Below are positions 38,101 to 47,958 of a stretch of DNA of 64,000 nucleotides, piece after piece; within the stretch, counting starts at the first letter, position 1; the number at the start of each line of letters is the position of its first letter. The translations under genes and the position numbers were made by a program. Origin of the DNA: Euleptes europaea (taxonomy: Eukaryota > Chordata > Lepidosauria > Squamata > Sphaerodactylidae); assembly GCF_029931775.1 (NCBI RefSeq), contig NC_079324.1, positions 63,185,268-63,249,267 of the forward strand, written 5' to 3'. The notes beneath the pieces are model-generated. The model saw only the letters and a list, made by a program, of their open reading frames with translations, did no database searches and was not told the origin of the DNA.

Positions 38101-41100
38101 GAACTCGTAAAAGCAGTTCACACCTTCTGGTCTCAGGCGCCAGGCCTGATGGCCCATGTATCTTCCCCCCCGCTGTTCTTCCTGCCAGTACTCCCTCAGG
38201 CCGGTGCGGCCTTGGAAGTGTGATAGCCGCACCAGACTTCCTGGGATCCGTCTGATGTTTTGTATTATGCCAAGCTTGTAACTTCCCATAACAATAAGTG
38301 TGAACCCCAGTGCCCCAGTGCCCTGGAGTCAATATATTCTGTAAACCCGTATAGCCCCTCACTTGCAACTTTCTACCTGTGCCTGTCTCATCTCCTGAAG
38401 GCTTCAATAAATCTATTGTTTCTGTATCAACGTCTGAGCAACTGATTTGGAGAAGCAAACTCAGAGAGGGGGATCTCTCATATTAAGTTGCAAGTCCTTG
38501 CCTCTCGGACTGCAGCTGTACCGCTTTGGACAGAATGTCAGCCGACGAGGACACCACCACTAACCCCGATGCCCCCAAGGAACCGGACGAGCCGGAGAAG
38601 CCGGACCCGAAGGAGGAGGGAGCCAAGCCAAAGAAACCGAAGGGTCGCGCACCCGACCAAGATCGGGACGGACGTCCCCGGGGGCTTACTTATTGGCTGG
38701 ACTCTCCCAAGGGCTGGTCGCTCTCGCGGACTGCGGCGAAGGATCGCCGGTTGGCCTTCCCCAGCACGGGACTCGAAGGGGACCCGGCCCGCAAAGAAGC
38801 CCTCATGGAGGAAGAACGAAAGCAGTGGCAGGAAGACCGCCGGGCTATGCAGGAGCAGATGGAGATCATGCAACGCGTAATGGGTGAGATGGCCACGACC
38901 CTAGATGCGCTGAAGTTGCAACCTCCAGCCGGTGCTCCCCCAGACGGGGCGCCGGTAGTTCCGCCCGCAACCCCTGCCCCCCCGGCCCGTCGGGACCTGA
39001 AAGTCACGTATGACGGGTCGGGAGACCAGTTGACCTTTTTTATGGTCCAAGTAGACATTTTTATGCGGGAACAAGGCCGAACCTTCGTTTCTGAGGAGTC
39101 CCGGGTGCAGTACGTGGCTTCCTTACTGCAAGGGGAGGCGGCTGCCTGGATGGTGTTGCAGTATGAACTCCGCTCGCCGGTGCTGCGAACCCTGGACGAG
39201 TTCATGGTAGCACTCCGAAACCGTTTTGAGGACCCGACTCTGGGTGAGCGGTCTAAAGCCTCCCTGATGCAACTGCGCCAAGGGACTAAGTCGGTGGCGC
39301 AGTATGCAAGTGAGTTCCAGTCACTGGCTAGCCGAATTCTGGACTGGAGTGAAGCTACCTTGGTACAATGTTTCAGGGAGGGTCTCAACCCAGACCTCCA
39401 ACATTGGGCCTTCATGCAAGGGAACCCCCCGGATGTGGAAGGTTGGGTTCGCCATGCTGCTGACATCGAGAATCGCAAACAACTCCTGAACTTGTCCAAG
39501 CAACGGCTTGGGCGAGACCCCAGGCCCCGAGGTGACCGTGGCCGGGAACTCCGGCAAGGGGGTGGCGGGGGTCTCTCGGCCGCGGAACGCCGCAAGCGGT
39601 TCGAGGCCGGCGTCTGCCTGATCTGCGGGGGAAAGGGTCACTTTGCATCGCAATGCCCCTCTCGCTCAGGCCGTCCGACCCCCCCCCCCCGCCAAACCCA
39701 GGCCGAGCCGACGAAACCGGCCGCCGACAGCCAGCCTCGCCGCAGAAGTGGACCACTGAGCCGGCGCTCCGGCGCACCCTCCGCTCTCCACGCGCGCCCC
39801 CAGGATGGGGCATCCGACTCTACGGTCCCATCGGGGTCCCGGATTACAAATACCGTCTTTGATTCGGACGGCTCCCCGGAAGCCACCACCCCGTCCCCCT
39901 CTTCCAGCGAGGAGGAAGAGTGGGAACAGCCGGCAAAAAACGCCGTCGGTCTGCTGTAGAGGGGGCTCCGCAGCAGACCGTCCCTATCGTTGTGCAAGGA
40001 GCTCCACCGATGGTAAGCGCCCAAGAGGACAATGTATTTGTGCGTGTTCATCTGTCCCTACCCAAAGGGGGTCCCCCGTTAGAGGTCCCCGCGTTGGTCG
40101 ACTCGGGGTGTGCCCGCACCATGATAAATGAGGAAACTGCCAAGAAGTTGGGTGTCCGGCGCAAGCGGCTTCCGGGACCCCTCCGTTTCTCCCAAATGGA
40201 CGGGAGTGACTTTAAACGGGGCCCTGTGACCCACAGAACTGCAGCCGTGATTATGTCCGTGGGGGAACATTGGGAACGGTTGTATTTCACCATCGCCCCT
40301 ATTGTAACCCCTGTGGTGTTAGGGATGAACTGGTTAAGGGGACACAATCCCTCCATTGATTGGGTTAAACGGGTGCTTTCCTTCCCCGAAAACCCCTGTG
40401 GGTTGCATGACAAGGAACGGGTACTCAGAACTCCAGCCGCCGCACTGGTGGGGTCCCCCGCCCCAGTCTCTCCTCAATTACCCTCTGAGTACTCGCAGTT
40501 TACTGATGTTTTCGATGTTAGAGAGTGCGACGAACTGCCTCCCCACAGAGAAACGGACTGTGCCATCGAGATTGTAGGGGAAGGCAAACTGTCTAAGGGA
40601 AAGGTTTACCCCATGAGCCCTAGTGAAAAGACTGTATTGCGAGACTATCTGGATGTCAATCTGGCGAGGGGTTTCATACGCCCCTCCAAGGCTCCTTATT
40701 CAGCCCCAGCTTTCTTTGTAAAGAAAAAGACGGGAGATTTAAGACTGTGTATTGACTTTCGCAGACTGAACGCAGTCACCCAGTCTAATGCTTACCCCCT
40801 CCCTCTTATTCCTGACCTTCTAGCACAATTAAAGGAGGGCCGAATCTTCACCAAACTGGACTTGGTAGAAGCCTACCACCGCATTCGCATCAAAGAAGGA
40901 GACGAACCCAAAACGGCCTTTTCCAGTTGTTTTGGGATGTTTGAGTACCTGGTCATGCCGTTCGGACTTTCGGGGGCTCCGAGTGTCTTTATGCAATTAA
41001 TTAATGAAGTTTTGCATGATTTACTGTTTCGGGGGGTGGTGGTATTTCTCGATGACATTCTTATTTACTCTGAGACCATGGAAGAACATGTGCGCCTAGT

Positions 41101-44100
41101 GCGAGAAGTGCTCCAGCGGCTGCGGGAGCACAAACTGTATGCTAAGGTGTCCAAGTGTGAATTCCACCAACCTTCTATTACATTTCTGGGGTATGTGATT
41201 TCCCACCAAGGGTTGGAAATGGACCCCGCCAAGGTCCAGGCGGTGCGGGACTGGGAAACCCCCACTACCCGCCGCCAACTTCAACAGTTTTTGGGGTTTG
41301 CCAACTTTTACCGGAATTTCATTCCCAACTTTGCCCAAGTTGCGCTTCCCCTCACTGCCCTGTTGCGTACCAAGGACAGGGGGGCTAGCGCCGCACTCCC
41401 CTCAGCCCGTCTGCAATGGTCTCCCCAGTGCCAGCAAGCTTTTGAACGTTTAAAGCTACTTTTTTCATCCGAACCCGTTTTGGCTCACCCGGATTGCACC
41501 AAGCCCTTCGTGGTGCAGGTGGATGCCTCGGATGTAGCCATGGGCGGGGCCCTATTGCAGAGGGATGAGGGGGGACGGTTGAGGCCATGCGCCTACTTCT
41601 CCAAGAAGTTTTCCCAGTCCGAAATCAACTGGGCCATTTGGGAGAAGGAGGCAGCAGCGGTCAAACATGCCCTTACCATATGGAGACACTTCTTGGAGGG
41701 GGCCGAGCTGCCGTTCGAAGTGTGCACAGATCACAAGAATCTTGAGGCTCTCAAGGGAGCTAGAAAACTCAATGCCAAACAAATTCGGTGGGCCCAATTT
41801 TTTGCAAAATTCCGGTTCACCCTCAAACATGTCCCTGGCAAAGAAAATGCCCTAGCTGATGCTTTGTCACGACTTCCCCAGTATCGCAACGATTTCGATC
41901 GCCCCGTCGACTCCCTGTTCACTCCCGAACAGCGAGGGGAAGTCCCTGGCTTGGCCGTCACCACCCGATCCCAAGCCCGCCAACCGGAGACCCCCCCTAC
42001 GCTCAAAGGTATCCCGGAAGCATTCCAACAGCGACTCCGGGACGCCTCCTTACAGGAGGAGGAGCACCATCTCCTCCCCACTGGCTTGGAACGAACCAAC
42101 ACTTGGTGGGTGCAAGGGGGGAAACTATATGTCCCATCTTCCCTTCGCAAAGAAGTATTGGGACTTGTACATGGGGCCAGGCTAGCGGGTCATTTTGGTT
42201 TCATAAAAACGCTTCACCTGGTTCGAAGGCAATTCTGGTGGCCCGGTATGAGATCTGATGTAGAGTTGTATGTGCGCAGCTGCCCCACCTGCGCCACAGC
42301 CAAGAAACGGATGGGAAAACCCCCGGGGCTTCTCAAACCGCTTGAGAACCCCTCCCGTCCCTGGGAAGTCATCGCCATGGATTTTATCACCGACCTACCT
42401 CCAAGTCGGGGGAAAACGGTTCTCTGGGTTATCACAGACCTCTTTTCCAAACAGGTTCATTTCGTTCCATGTGCAGGTCTTCCTTCAGCCCAGGGCTTAG
42501 CTAAACTGTTCATCACGCACGTCCTCAGGCTACACTCGATCCCGAGGAAGGTCCTCTCCGACCGGGGGGTCCAGTTTGTTGCCAAATTCTGGCGGGCTTT
42601 CCTAAAGTTAATGGGAGTGGAGGAACAGGGCCTTTCTTCCGCCTATCACCCCCAAACGGATGGTCAAACGGAACGAGTAAATGCGGTAGTAGAATGTTAT
42701 TTGCGTTGCTATGTAAATTTCCACCAGGACGACTGGGTCGACCTGCTGCCATTTGCCGAATATGCGTACAACAATGCGCCTCATTCCTCTACCGGCTTTA
42801 GTCCCTTCCAAGTTATATACGGGACGGATTTTGGCCCTTTCGGTTCTGCCCCCGTCTCGCCAGAGCTCCAGTCTACCCCTGATCTTCAGGAGTGGATTCA
42901 GGTGGTTAAATCCACCTGGCCATGGTTGCTCAAAAATCTGGAAAGGGCAAAAAGCAAGTACAAGGAACAAGCAGACAAACACCGGTCTCCGGGATGGGAA
43001 CTCAAGGTGGGGGAGCAAGTCTATTTGTCCACCAAAAACCTCCGCTCTCTTCGCCCCTGCAAAAAACTGAGCGACCGTTATGTAGGACCTTTCCCCATTA
43101 CCAGAGTAATCAACGAGGTTACCGTGGAACTGAGTCTCCCTAAGACTCTCAAGGGAGTTCATCCAGTCTTCCATATAAGCCTCCTCAAACCTTATGTAGC
43201 AGCTCCCCAGTTCCACCCCCCTCCCGCTCATGAGATTCCTACCGTAGTAGGAGGGGATACCCATTTGGAAATATCCAAGGTTTTAGATTCCAAATGGAAG
43301 AAAGGGAAACTGTTTTACTTTGTTCGCTGGAAAAACCTTGGCTCCGCTCATGACGAATGGGTGGCCGCACCCCACATGGCAGCTCCTCGCTTGGTCCGAG
43401 AATTCCACCTCGCTTATCCCGATAAGCCTCGTCCTCTCGGAGGGGGGCCTTAAGGGGGGCAGAATGTGAGGGTCTCTGTCTTTGTGTCTCTGCTTTCCAT
43501 CACCTGCGGTGTTATCAGTGAACTCGTAAAAGCAGTTCACACCTTCTGGTCTCAGGCGCCAGGCCTGATGGCCCATGTATCTTCCCCCCCGCTGTTCTTC
43601 CTGCCAGTACTCCCTCAGGCCGGTGCGGCCTTGGAAGTGTGATAGCCGCACCAGACTTCCTGGGATCCGTCTGATGTTTTGTATTATGCCAAGCTTGTAA
43701 CTTCCCATAACAATAAGTGTGAACCCCAGTGCCCCAGTGCCCTGGAGTCAATATATTCTGTAAACCCGTATAGCCCCTCACTTGCAACTTTCTACCTGTG
43801 CCTGTCTCATCTCCTGAAGGCTTCAATAAATCTATTGTTTCTGTATCAACGTCTGAGCAACTGATTTGGAGAAGCAAACTCAGAGAGGGGGATCTCTCAC
43901 ACAGAGGCTTTACCTGCACTGTTTCCAAAATGGCATTTTCAAACTCTCGGAAGGCCTCCCAAACGGCAGCTCCTTTCGTCACGTGAAGACCAACAGCGGT
44001 TAGCGCCCTTTCAAATATTGAGCGGACTTTCTCAATGCCTCCCTCCTGGCCAATGCCGCCAATCGAGTACTGGGCGTATTCGAGCCAGATCTCAGGACCT

Positions 44101-47100
44101 AAGGGAAGCCATAGAGGTATTATTTACTCAGTTCTGCCAATGGGGCAGGATGAGAGCTTGGCCTGACCATGAGTCTGCACTTCCCTTTGATAAGAGTGGC
44201 TTGACATGTTTCTCTGCACAAGGCCCTAGTTCACACCTTAACTTTGTAAACATCAGCATTTGCTCTAACTTAAGAGTTACTTTCTTCTGATTCTACTTAG
44301 TCTTTCCTGAAACACACACACACCAACACAGCGCAAAGCTAGCAAGGAAGGAAAACCAAAAATCATAAGAGATGATCAGTGAGGAATAATTGGAGCTGGA
44401 GAACCAGACCTCAACAAATTAGCTTCAGACTATCTTTCAAATCCAAACCTTCACACTCATTTGGCTGCAGAAAAGTCTTTTTAGCTAGAAGGTCCTGAAT
44501 TTCCTAAACAAAACCCATTTTTAACATTGGATTATGAATTTTTAATGTGTAAAATGGAGAACGTTTTTCCAAAAAAAGGAAAACTTACAGATGTAGTCTT
44601 TCACAGCTCTCTCAAAGAGATCATAGACTTTCTCCCGCTCTGAGTTATCTGATGCCATTCGGATCTCATCCTTCAGCCAGTCTAACCAGATCTCTGCAAG
44701 ACATGGGTACAATCCATACAGCTCTACTACGCACAAATAATAAAAAGATTTTAAAATATTTTTAAAAGCCTAAGAAAGAGGCAGAACATACCAGAACCTG
44801 CCTGAAGGTGCCTGCATTAAAATTTGTGCTTTTTTTTGGCACTATGACCCGCCAGTGCTTGGGCATGTTTAAAGTAATGCACCATTCCAGAGAACATATA
44901 GCTATTTGAAACATGCAATTCTTAAAGCAATACAGATATTGAAACTTAGAACGTACATCCTGAGTGTATGACAGAAGAGCAGCATATAATATTTTAAATA
45001 AATAAATGAGGGATGTGTCAACATTCAGAAGCTGCACAATGGGGTGAGGGGCATGACCCTGAAGGGTTTATCCCTTGGTCCTCAAGGGGGGGGATATACT
45101 GCCACATCTGAATGAGGCATATTTGAACTGGCACAGTCACAAGTAAGTCTGCATACGAGATGGGCAAGTTGACCAACCCTCCACTGAGTTTTCCAATGTT
45201 AATACAACACAACCATATGTTCAGCGTGAGATATCTATGAGTCTCAAAGATTTGGTAGTGGAAAGAGCTGTGAAGCTGCAGCAAACATACAACAACCCTG
45301 TAGGGTTCCCAAGGCAAGAGACTTTCAGAGGTGGTTTGCCATTGCTTAATTTTGGGTAGTGAGCCTGGACTTCTTTGGTGGTCTCCTATCCAAATAATAA
45401 CCAGGGCCAATTTTGCTTAGCTTCCAAGATTGGGCTAGCCTGGGCCATTCACATCCAAACAAACAAAATTTAGTATGTAGGTACAGAGCATTTCTAATGT
45501 TTCTTGTAGTGGCCACTTTCTGTGTAGTTTTGTGCCAAGATAGTCATCAAAATTTAATACATGCCTTTTTATCATAAAAGTGTTTGTTCTCGCAACGTTG
45601 AAAAGTCTCAGTTGGGAGATACTCACAAGGACACCACTCCTGTCTTTCCTGACAATGCATTCTGATAAGCTGTTGAAGGCCCTCTCGGCCAAAAGTGTAC
45701 ACTAAAAACCCTTAACTGCCACACACAGATTTCACAAATATTTGATTCAGAGGGATATGTAGTGAAAAGAAGGTATTTTGATAGTTTATGCAAAGGCATA
45801 ACTGACAGGGTACACACACAACATCCTATTCAAGTCGCAAATGTGCTCATCCTATAACAGTCCTAAGAGCTTAAGGGTGTTCATGAAAAAAACAAGCTAC
45901 AAGTTTTAAGACATCACCTACCTTCAGTGAGAGGAAAGAGTTCGCTCATCTTCTGACGGGCTCTTCGAAGTTTTACCAGCTCTCCTTCCTGGCGCAACAA
46001 TTTGATCAAGTCCAGGTGACAGTTATAGTCAAATGCATTGATGGACAGCTTAAAGAAAGGTAATAACACAAGCCTTTATTTATAAGCTCTGACTGGAAAC
46101 GGAGCAAGCATTTGCTCACTCAATCAAGATGCAAAGATTATTCTTTTGTGGCATTCCACACATCCCCCCATTTGTGGCCAATTCTTGGGCTATACATGTT
46201 TCCTTAAGGCACAGCATGTTCCGACGGCCAATAGAAAAGCTTTGCTGTGCTAAAGGTTGCCAGCTTCAGGTTGGGAAATTCCTGGAAATTTGTGGGGTGG
46301 AACCTGGGGAAAGCAGCATTTGGAGAGGGACCTCAGAAGGGTATGATGCCACACAGTCCACCCTCCAAAACAGCCATTTTCTCCAGGCAAACTGATCTCT
46401 ATATTCTGGAGATCGGTTATCGTTACAGAAGATCTCCAGTTCCCACCTGGAGGCTGGCAACCCTAACTGCACTGCTTCAGCTAAGTAGCTCTCAAGTATG
46501 GGGATGAATAATTTGAAAGTGATGCTCAGCATAGGCCTCTCATGCGGTTTTCTTTGGTTGTAAATTAAAGCACCCCAAAACCCAAGGAAATTCTCCACAC
46601 TCAAATAGCGGTGGCCGGGGTGGTTTTCATCAGCTTCCGCTAATGATCCAGCTGTGGCCCTTCCTGGACAGGAAAAGCACCTAGGTTAGATTACTACAAT
46701 GCACTCTTTGCAAGGCCAGCCGTGAAGACCACCCGAAAACTACAGTTGGTACAGAATACCGCCCCCAGAGTGGGTCCAAGGGACCGTACCACTCCAGTCT
46801 TGTTCCATTTACACGGGCTTCCAATTTGCTTCCAGGCTCAGTTCAAGGTCTGCCCCCCCCCCCCCCACAAGCTGCAATTTCCCCTAGAGCTGATCTCTAT
46901 ATACTGGAGATCAAGCGTAACTGGGGAGAGCTGTGGCTCAGTGGTAGAGCATCTGCTTGGCATGAAGAAGGTCCCAGGTTCAATCCCCAATTGAAAGAGA
47001 GCAGGCAGGTAGGTGATGTGAAAGACCTCTGCCTGAGACCCTGGAGAGCCACTGCCGGTCTGGGTAGACAATACTGACTTTGATGGACCAAGAGGGGTCT

Positions 47101-47505
47101 GATTCAGTATAAAGGCAGCTTCATGTGTTCATGTGACTCCAGGCACCACCTGGAGTTTGGCAACCCCACCCAAGCAGGACCCCCCCACACGCCAGCAGAC
47201 CTCAAAACCGCCATCCCCCTGAGGATCACCAGCTGCTCCTTCAGAAGCCTTCGGGCCGCTAGGCCCGAGCACAAACTCACGCAGAGAGGCGGGCAGCCTC
47301 CTCGCCCACGGAGGGCCCTCACCTGCTCCTCCAGGCGCTGGATCTCGGCCTCGTTCTCCTTCTCCTCATCCTCGCCCGAGGACTCCTCCGAGGTCTCCTC
47401 GGCGTCCTCGTCGCCTCCGCCCTCCCCGCCTTCGTCTTCCGAGCCTCCCGCCTCGCGCAGCTCCTCCGCGGCCGCCTCAGCCCCGCCGCCGCCGCTCGCC
47501 GCCAT
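23130..47505 (-). CDS. SART3: SART3, U4/U6 snRNP recycling factor (p110/Tip110)
   Basis: Nineteen coding exons read on the minus strand, all with GT-AG borders and matching phases: 47505-47323, 46048-45922, 44693-44589, 44098-43914, 37466-37415, 36807-36683, 35650-35495, 34828-34690, 34341-34234, 33316-33239, 32614-32556, 31301-31192, 30462-30350, 29487-29411, 28572-28404, 27300-26849, 26079-25927, 24760-24570, 23310-23130. The product is 920 aa (human 963). It reanneals U4 and U6 snRNPs and also scaffolds USP4/USP15. An acidic N-terminus is followed by HAT repeats (about 62-520), a Lys-rich NLS segment (540-595), RRM1 (about 659-735, RGYCYVEF), RRM2 (about 757-832) and the LSm-binding tail KMSNADFARMLLNK (907-920). 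The pre-HAT leader is about 40 residues shorter than in human. Intron 4 holds a young Gypsy element. Confidence 0.96.
23435..23817. mobile_element. Non-autonomous hAT element in SART3 intron 18
   Basis: Inverted ends CAGGGGTCCCTAACC and GGTTGGGGAACCCTA are flanked by CTGTACAC and CTGCACAC (7 of 8 identical). Confidence 0.65.
23885..24150 (+). repeat. tRNA-derived SINE (GGTCGGTAAAATGAG core) in SART3 intron 18
   Basis: It contains the widely repeated block GCCTTCCATCCTTCCAAGG and GGTAAAATGAGCACCCAGC and ends ATGGGTCAGGAATGACCC. Family name not resolved. Confidence 0.6.
25225..25480 (+). mobile_element. RTE-BovB LINE 3' end in SART3 intron 17
   Basis: Contains AGACGACAAGAGTCCCTGG and GTCAGAAGCGACTTGAGGG, aligning to the copy at 49570-49790. 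Confidence 0.7.
27379..27690 (-). mobile_element. CR1 LINE 3' end in SART3 intron 15
   Basis: Starts ATAGAATCATAGAGTTGGAT, the usual CR1 terminus; same direction as SART3. It lies between exons 16 and 15. Confidence 0.8.
31312..31513 (+). repeat. old, diverged type-A SINE in a SART3 intron
   Basis: The head (CAGCTCAGAGATGGAGCCCC...) and tail (AGATGGACCAA) are recognisable but heavily mutated. It starts about 10 bp upstream of SART3 exon 12. Confidence 0.45.
31793..31998 (-). repeat. type-B SINE, partial, in a SART3 intron
   Basis: The 3' two-thirds of the element, in the same direction as SART3. Confidence 0.68.
33340..33412 (-). mobile_element. CR1-type LINE terminus (family II) in SART3 intron 9
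   Basis: A short terminus with AAGAACATAAGAAAGGCC and TCAAGTCCAGCAGTCTG. Confidence 0.6.
35163..35383 (+). repeat. type-A SINE in SART3 intron 7
   Basis: A near full-length copy from GGGGCTGTGGCTCAG to GCAGCTTCGTATGTTCATG, antisense to the gene. Confidence 0.8.
38046..38482 (+). repeat. 5' LTR of the Gypsy element
   Basis: It is 437 bp, starts TGTGAG, and carries an AATAAA hexamer at 38406-38411. It is nearly identical to the 3' LTR. CAGAG precedes it. Confidence 0.93.
38535..39959 (+). CDS. Gypsy gag
   Basis: An open frame of about 474 aa. A charged, Pro-rich N-terminus is followed by a capsid-like region (retrotransposon gag, about residues 160-320) and one CCHC zinc knuckle (CLICGGKGHFASQC). 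It belongs to the retrotransposon at 38046-43901; it is not a host gene. Confidence 0.88.
   Translation: MSADEDTTTNPDAPKEPDEPEKPDPKEEGAKPKKPKGRAPDQDRDGRPRGLTYWLDSPKGWSLSRTAAKDRRLAFPSTGLEGDPARKEALMEEERKQWQEDRRAMQEQMEIMQRVMGEMATTLDALKLQPPAGAPPDGAPVVPPATPAPPARRDLKVTYDGSGDQLTFFMVQVDIFMREQGRTFVSEESRVQYVASLLQGEAAAWMVLQYELRSPVLRTLDEFMVALRNRFEDPTLGERSKASLMQLRQGTKSVAQYASEFQSLASRILDWSEATLVQCFREGLNPDLQHWAFMQGNPPDVEGWVRHAADIENRKQLLNLSKQRLGRDPRPRGDRGRELRQGGGGGLSAAERRKRFEAGVCLICGGKGHFASQCPSRSGRPTPPPRQTQAEPTKPAADSQPRRRSGPLSRRSGAPSALHARPQDGASDSTVPSGSRITNTVFDSDGSPEATTPSPSSSEEEEWEQPAKNAVGLL
39920..43453 (+). CDS. Gypsy pol (protease, RT, RNase H, integrase, chromodomain)
   Basis: A long open frame overlapping the end of gag in another frame, an arrangement the family handles by ribosomal frameshifting. 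Domains in order: aspartic protease (LVDSG), reverse transcriptase (VVFLDDILIYS near 41040-41070), RNase H (VQVDASD near 41515), integrase with an H-H-C-C zinc region (about 42165-42300) and DDE core, and a chromodomain (about 43255-43420, with FVRWKNL). The chromodomain assigns it to the chromovirus branch of Ty3/Gypsy. Confidence 0.9.
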   Translation: MGTAGKKRRRSAVEGAPQQTVPIVVQGAPPMVSAQEDNVFVRVHLSLPKGGPPLEVPALVDSGCARTMINEETAKKLGVRRKRLPGPLRFSQMDGSDFKRGPVTHRTAAVIMSVGEHWERLYFTIAPIVTPVVLGMNWLRGHNPSIDWVKRVLSFPENPCGLHDKERVLRTPAAALVGSPAPVSPQLPSEYSQFTDVFDVRECDELPPHRETDCAIEIVGEGKLSKGKVYPMSPSEKTVLRDYLDVNLARGFIRPSKAPYSAPAFFVKKKTGDLRLCIDFRRLNAVTQSNAYPLPLIPDLLAQLKEGRIFTKLDLVEAYHRIRIKEGDEPKTAFSSCFGMFEYLVMPFGLSGAPSVFMQLINEVLHDLLFRGVVVFLDDILIYSETMEEHVRLVREVLQRLREHKLYAKVSKCEFHQPSITFLGYVISHQGLEMDPAKVQAVRDWETPTTRRQLQQFLGFANFYRNFIPNFAQVALPLTALLRTKDRGASAALPSARLQWSPQCQQAFERLKLLFSSEPVLAHPDCTKPFVVQVDASDVAMGGALLQRDEGGRLRPCAYFSKKFSQSEINWAIWEKEAAAVKHALTIWRHFLEGAELPFEVCTDHKNLEALKGARKLNAKQIRWAQFFAKFRFTLKHVPGKENALADALSRLPQYRNDFDRPVDSLFTPEQRGEVPGLAVTTRSQARQPETPPTLKGIPEAFQQRLRDASLQEEEHHLLPTGLERTNTWWVQGGKLYVPSSLRKEVLGLVHGARLAGHFGFIKTLHLVRRQFWWPGMRSDVELYVRSCPTCATAKKRMGKPPGLLKPLENPSRPWEVIAMDFITDLPPSRGKTVLWVITDLFSKQVHFVPCAGLPSAQGLAKLFITHVLRLHSIPRKVLSDRGVQFVAKFWRAFLKLMGVEEQGLSSAYHPQTDGQTERVNAVVECYLRCYVNFHQDDWVDLLPFAEYAYNNAPHSSTGFSPFQVIYGTDFGPFGSAPVSPELQSTPDLQEWIQVVKSTWPWLLKNLERAKSKYKEQADKHRSPGWELKVGEQVYLSTKNLRSLRPCKKLSDRYVGPFPITRVINEVTVELSLPKTLKGVHPVFHISLLKPYVAAPQFHPPPAHEIPTVVGGDTHLEISKVLDSKWKKGKLFYFVRWKNLGSAHDEWVAAPHMAAPRLVREFHLAYPDKPRPLGGGP
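43465..43901 (+). repeat. 3' LTR of the Gypsy element
   Basis: It is 437 bp, preceded by a purine-rich tract, ends CTCACA and is followed by CAGAG. Its right edge is 12 nt from the SART3 exon-4 splice donor. Confidence 0.93.
45290..45457 (-). repeat. 5S rRNA-derived SINE, second copy, SART3 intron 2
   Basis: Its complement carries GGAAGCTAAGCAAAATTGG and GGATAGGAGACCACC of 5S rRNA. The BovB-like tail is mostly lost. Confidence 0.6.
46254..46466. mobile_element. TIR element (GGGTTGCCA family), SART3 intron 1
   Basis: Starts AAGGTTGCCAGCTTC and ends GGAGGCTGGCAACCC. Confidence 0.68.
46615..46850 (+). mobile_element. LINE RT C-terminal fragment (L2/CR1-like) in SART3 intron 1
   Basis: Translation shows KTTRKLQLVQNTA...TTPVLFHLHGLPICFQAQFKV, a typical C-terminal segment of LINE ORF2. 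Confidence 0.6.
46868..47167. mobile_element. TIR element (GGGTTGCCA family) split by a SINE, SART3 intron 1
   Basis: Halves 46868-46920 and 47138-47167 flank a type-A SINE. It ends GGAGTTTGGCAACCCC. Confidence 0.6.
46921..47137 (+). repeat. type-A SINE nested in a TIR element, SART3 intron 1
   Basis: A complete SINE copy interrupting the palindromic TIR element at 46868-47167. Confidence 0.8.
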
Positions 47506-47950
47506 CTTGCCACAGCCGCCGCCTCAGGGCCGCCGCGCTCCTCTCGGCCCCCGTGGGAAGCCCCGGGCCCGCCCCTGCCCACTGAGGAGGCTGCCCCGGC
47601 GCCGCCTGAGTCAAAAATACCGCCCCCAGGAATGGCCGCGCCGCCCTGCGCTGTTCTGAAATCCCTAGTTTTCCTTGTCGAGGGAGAGGCTGGTTTTAGG
47701 AGGCTCGCGAGCCAGGGTGGGCCGAGAGAGGTCGAGTCTCAGAGTTCGTTTTCAAACAGGCAGCTCTGTGGACAGCCTCTACGCTGTTCTGAGGCGTGGG
47801 GGCCTCAAAGGAGGTCCGTTTAGAGCCCGCCGTTGCTTGTGGCGGGGCTGCCGCGTCCCTCGCTATGACCAATCGGAGGCCGGCTAGTTTGCGCCAATAG
47901 GAACGGGCGGCGCTTGGCCCTGCTTTGGCACGTGCTAGCCCTCCTCTAGG
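47506..47950 (-). promoter_or_regulatory. SART3: SART3 promoter / CpG-rich region
   Basis: This is GC-rich, CpG-rich DNA upstream of the SART3 ATG, with CCAAT boxes at 47869-47873 and 47894-47898. The CpG-rich zone continues into exon 1 (47323-47505), which encodes an Ala/Gly/Glu-rich N-terminus. No TATA box is seen, as expected for a housekeeping gene. Confidence 0.55.
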
Positions 47951-47958
47951 GAAACAAG

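Larger units (their letters stand above)
38046..43901 (+). mobile_element. Ty3/Gypsy (Metaviridae) LTR retrotransposon with chromodomain, looks whole, very young
   Basis: The 5' LTR is 38046-38482, the 3' LTR is 43465-43901 (437 bp each), and the 5-bp target duplication CAGAG lies at 38041-38045 and 43902-43906. LTR ends are TGTGAG/CTCACA. The internal region holds gag, then pol with protease, reverse transcriptase, RNase H, integrase and a C-terminal chromodomain, then a polypurine tract at about 43451-43464. The two LTRs differ at a single position by eye, so the insertion is recent. It lies antisense in SART3 intron 4. The gag and chromodomain style resembles vertebrate chromoviruses of the sushi group; exact family placement needs a tree. 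Confidence 0.93.

Noticed and set aside
38690-39595. Antisense 301-codon frame in the Gypsy gag region
   Set aside because: Shadow of the gag frame; no domain.
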